A stretch of DNA of 6,897 nt from an uncultured Victivallales bacterium (GTDB taxonomy: Bacteria; Verrucomicrobiota; Lentisphaeria; Oligosphaerales; JAFGRS01): positions 1-6,897 of the forward strand of contig CAILKC010000404.1 in assembly GCA_903834675.1 (NCBI GenBank), in the 5' to 3' direction. The translations under genes were made by a program, and so were the position numbers. Below, piece after piece: positions 4,652 to 6,897 of the stretch. The notes under the pieces are model-generated. The model saw only the letters and a program-made list of their open reading frames with translations, did not search any database and was not told the origin of the DNA. Numbering within the stretch: position 1 is the first letter of the stretch; each line of letters begins with the position of its first letter.

Positions 4652-6709
4652 TTAAGGCTGGGCATGCCTATCCAGTATCTCTCGCACCCGACGGGCCAGT
4701 TCGTCACGCTTGAAAGGCTTCCCGATGAAATCCAGGCTCTGCTCCAGCACGCCACGTTGGGCGATCACGTCCGCCGTGTAGCCAGACATGAACAATACCT
4801 TGATGCCCGGCTTGACCGCGCTGATTCCAAGCGCCAGTTGCCGACCGTCCATCCCGGGCATGACCACGTCCGTCAGCAGTAGATGGATATCCCCCGGATG
4901 CTGGTCTGCCAACCGCAGGGCTTCCGCCGGCGTCTCCGCCCGCAAGACCTTGTACCCCAAAGCCTCCAGGAACAGGCCGCAGGTCACACGCAGCGATTTC
5001 TCGTCCTCTGCCAGCAGGATGGTTTCGCCCCGGCCTTTGGGCGCTTCCGCGCTGCCGGTGCCGGGTGCCGCCACAGCCTCTGACTCAACCTGGGGCAGAT
5101 AGATCTTGAAGGTGGTTCCCTTGCCCACTTCGCTGTGGACGTGGACCGAACCATTGTTCTGCTTGACGATGCCGTACACCGTGGCTAACCCCAGGCCCGT
5201 GCCGTGGCCCAAGCACTTGGTAGTGAAGAACGGCTCGAATACCTGCGCCATGGTCGCCTTGTCCATGCCGCAGCCATTGTCGCTGACCACCAGGAACACG
5301 TAGGCGCCGGGAGTGGCCTCCGTGTGCGTGGCGCAGTAGTCTGCATCGAGGGTGACGTTTCCGGTCTCGAGGGTGATCTCGCCGACGCCGCCGATGGCGT
5401 CCCGCGCATTGACGCACAGATTGGCGATGACTTGGTCAACCTGCGACGGGTCGAGCTTGACCGGCCGTAGCCTTGTGCCGGGCCGCCACGTCAGCTTGAT
5501 GTCCTCACCGATCAAGCGTTGCAGCAGCTTCAGCATCCCCGCTACCGCGGCGTTGAGGTCCAGGATCTTCGGCGCAATCATCTGCTTGCGGGCGAAGGCC
5601 AGAAGTTGCCGGGTGATCTCCGCCGAGCGCTGGGCGTCGCTGGTGATCTCGTCGAGCCACTCCCGAATCGGATGGTCCGGCCCGATCTTGTCCCGGCACA
5701 GCTCGACATAGTTCATGATGCCCATGAGCAGATTGTTGAAATCGTGCGCCACGCCGCCGGCCAGTAGGCCCACTGACTCCAGTTTCTGCGCTTGCGCTAA
5801 CTGCGTCTGCAATCTCGCGTGGTCAGCCTCCTTCCGCTTGTGCTCGGTGATGTCCTCGGAGATGCCCAGGAGGTATTTAGTCTTCCCGTCATACCCCAGA
5901 ATGGAGACCTTTCGGGTATGCAGAATCCGATTCTCTTTCTTGGCCGTGAGGATTTCTTCTTCCGGGATGTCCACCACGCCCTGCCCGGTTAAGGCCTCCC
6001 GGTCCTTGGCCATGAACAGGGCTGCCTGTTCGGGTGGGAAAAGGTCGAGGTTGTTCCTACCGAGCAATGCCTTGCGGTCATAACCCAAGAGAGCCTCTCC
6101 CGCGCGATTGAACATGACGAAACGGAGGTCTTCCGCCTCCTTGAGGAAGACCATGAGCGGGACATTCTCCACCACCGCTTCAGTGAGAGCCATCGATTCC
6201 CGCAGTTCGCGCTCACCTTGTTTGCGTACCAGCGCCGCGCCGAGGTGCGCCCCGATGCTTTCCAGGAGCTCAACCGTCTCGAGGGTCAAACCGCCTTTGC
6301 GCCGATCGTTGAGGTGGATCAGCCCCACAATCCTGTCTTTGGTCCGAATCGGCACCAGCGCCATAGATGCATAGCCCTGATGAATGCATCGGTTGCGGGG
6401 ATGAAGCCTGGGATCCTGATCGGCAGGAAGGTCGAGCAGCGGGAACGAATCGTTGGTCCAGAAGCTTCCCCCCCTCGCGAAGAGTGGATTGGCCGGATCG
6501 GTCTTGCCGGAAAGGACCCGTCCACAGGTGCATTCCAGGCAGGCATGGCCGTCTTTGTCCCGGCACACGCCACCCTCCGCGCCGTGCGCGATCAGCGTGT
6601 TCTCGGTCAGCAGAAACTCCTCGGAGAAGCCGTCCTGGGCAAAATAGGGGAAGTCCTCCCCCTCCTGCAGGCGAATGCCCACGGCATCGAACCCAGTCCC
6701 CGTCTTCAA
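4652..6709 (-). CDS. Hybrid sensor histidine kinase (GAF-PAS-HisKA-HATPase-REC)
   Basis: A 685-residue soluble sensor kinase with no membrane segment, so it senses a cytoplasmic signal. The domains in order are a GAF domain (about 1-165, N-terminally incomplete), a PAS domain (about 175-290, ending GISEDITEH) and a dimerisation helix with phosphoacceptor His322 (GVAHDFNNLL). The ATPase domain has Asn434 in the N box, DNGCGM at 477-482, FEPFFTTK at 491-498 and GHGTGLGL at 501-508. A C-terminal receiver (about 562-682) has acidic Asp568/Glu569, phosphoacceptor Asp614, Ser642 and Lys664. All catalytic residues are intact. The GAF domain carries Cys60 and Cys62 (ECTCG) and Cys108 (RNRC). The frame opens at a TTG codon (6707-6709), which is an unconvincing start. 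Coding signal continues upstream through LVNEPGDLPDAIERVLAAL to a TGA at 6767-6769, pointing to a frameshift and a true start farther up. No partner regulator is seen. Confidence 0.93.
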   Translation of the reverse strand: MKTGTGFDAVGIRLQEGEDFPYFAQDGFSEEFLLTENTLIAHGAEGGVCRDKDGHACLECTCGRVLSGKTDPANPLFARGGSFWTNDSFPLLDLPADQDPRLHPRNRCIHQGYASMALVPIRTKDRIVGLIHLNDRRKGGLTLETVELLESIGAHLGAALVRKQGERELRESMALTEAVVENVPLMVFLKEAEDLRFVMFNRAGEALLGYDRKALLGRNNLDLFPPEQAALFMAKDREALTGQGVVDIPEEEILTAKKENRILHTRKVSILGYDGKTKYLLGISEDITEHKRKEADHARLQTQLAQAQKLESVGLLAGGVAHDFNNLLMGIMNYVELCRDKIGPDHPIREWLDEITSDAQRSAEITRQLLAFARKQMIAPKILDLNAAVAGMLKLLQRLIGEDIKLTWRPGTRLRPVKLDPSQVDQVIANLCVNARDAIGGVGEITLETGNVTLDADYCATHTEATPGAYVFLVVSDNGCGMDKATMAQVFEPFFTTKCLGHGTGLGLATVYGIVKQNNGSVHVHSEVGKGTTFKIYLPQVESEAVAAPGTGSAEAPKGRGETILLAEDEKSLRVTCGLFLEALGYKVLRAETPAEALRLADQHPGDIHLLLTDVVMPGMDGRQLALGISAVKPGIKVLFMSGYTADVIAQRGVLEQSLDFIGKPFKRDELARRVREILDRHAQP

Positions 6710-6836
6710 GGCGGCGAGGACGCGCTCGATGGCATCCGGCAGATCGCCCGGCTCGTTGACCAGACCTCAGGAAGTTACGCACGGGGACTCGCAAGTTGAA
6801 CGCCGGTCGTTTCGCGGGTCCGGCGGCTCCTGTCAC
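6710..6836 (-). pseudogene. Probable frameshifted N-terminal part of the kinase gene
   Basis: In the kinase frame, codons between 6710 and 6766 read LVNEPGDLPDAIERVLAAL, the expected first helix of this GAF type, but a TGA (6767-6769) stops the frame. The neighbouring frame reads RVPVRNFLR up to an AGG codon ending at 6765. Skipping the single following base joins the two as RNFLR-LVNEPGD. The upstream frame opens at a GTG (6836-6834) that overlaps the TGA of a possible preceding gene as GTGA, a spacing typical of coupled genes. The GTG has only a GGAG two bases away, so the start is uncertain. This may be a real mutation, a sequencing error or, less likely, a +1 recoding site. An alternative is that translation starts at the CTG at 6763 and nothing is broken. 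Confidence 0.5.
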
Positions 6837-6897
6837 AGCTCCGGGGCGCCGGGGAGCAGGCAGACCTGCACGGGAACGGCGCGTCCTGCGAAGTGGG
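6833..6897 (-). CDS. C-terminal end of an unidentified upstream gene (partial)
   Basis: The minus strand from the window edge reads HFAGRAVPVQVCLLPGAPEL and then TGA (6835-6833). Codon choice is strongly G/C at third positions, as in the kinase gene, and the composition is protein-like, but about 20 residues are too few to assign a family. Its stop overlaps a possible GTG start of the kinase by four bases, which would place both in one operon. It could equally be a chance open frame cut off by the window edge. Confidence 0.3.
   Translation of the reverse strand, partial: HFAGRAVPVQVCLLPGAPEL

Overview
This is a GC-rich bacterial window with four substantial genes and a large share of repeat-filled intergenic DNA. 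No ribosomal, tRNA, phage or transposase marker fixes the taxonomy. A formylglycine-type sulfatase, a GAF-PAS hybrid sensor kinase and palindrome-rich intergenic repeats are the kind of content seen in environmental bacteria of the Planctomycetota/Verrucomicrobiota/Lentisphaerota/Kiritimatiellota type. That placement is inference and is held loosely.

Layout. Positions 1-280 hold a palindromic repeat cluster and a 9-base triple tandem repeat, with no convincing gene. Positions 281-2582, minus strand, hold a two-gene unit. Its first gene encodes a membrane-anchored alpha/beta hydrolase of the BEM46/ABHD13 type. Sixteen bases later comes a sulfatase resembling heparan N-sulfatase (sulfamidase), with a good ribosome binding site in between. 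Positions 2583-3411 are about 830 bases without a gene, a patchwork of inverted repeats, a 12-base tandem repeat and a 27-base direct repeat. Positions 3412-4581, plus strand, encode a serine beta-lactamase-fold hydrolase with an odd low-complexity C-terminal tail. It converges on a gene ending at 4652, minus strand, for a soluble hybrid histidine kinase (GAF-PAS-HisKA-HATPase-receiver). At the right edge the C-terminus of another minus-strand gene may be present.

How the genes relate. The hydrolase and sulfatase are probably cotranscribed; removal of ester or sulfate groups from a common substrate is possible but not shown. The beta-lactamase-fold protein and the kinase are convergent and need not be functionally linked. 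No output regulator other than the kinase's own receiver domain lies in the window.

The most notable point is at the kinase N-terminus. The GAF domain coding signal continues upstream of the only permissive start (a TTG at 6709) into an in-frame stop at 6767-6769. An adjacent reading frame joins it smoothly if one base is skipped near 6764, so the gene as given is either frameshifted or wrongly read there. I found no convincing undescribed multi-gene system.
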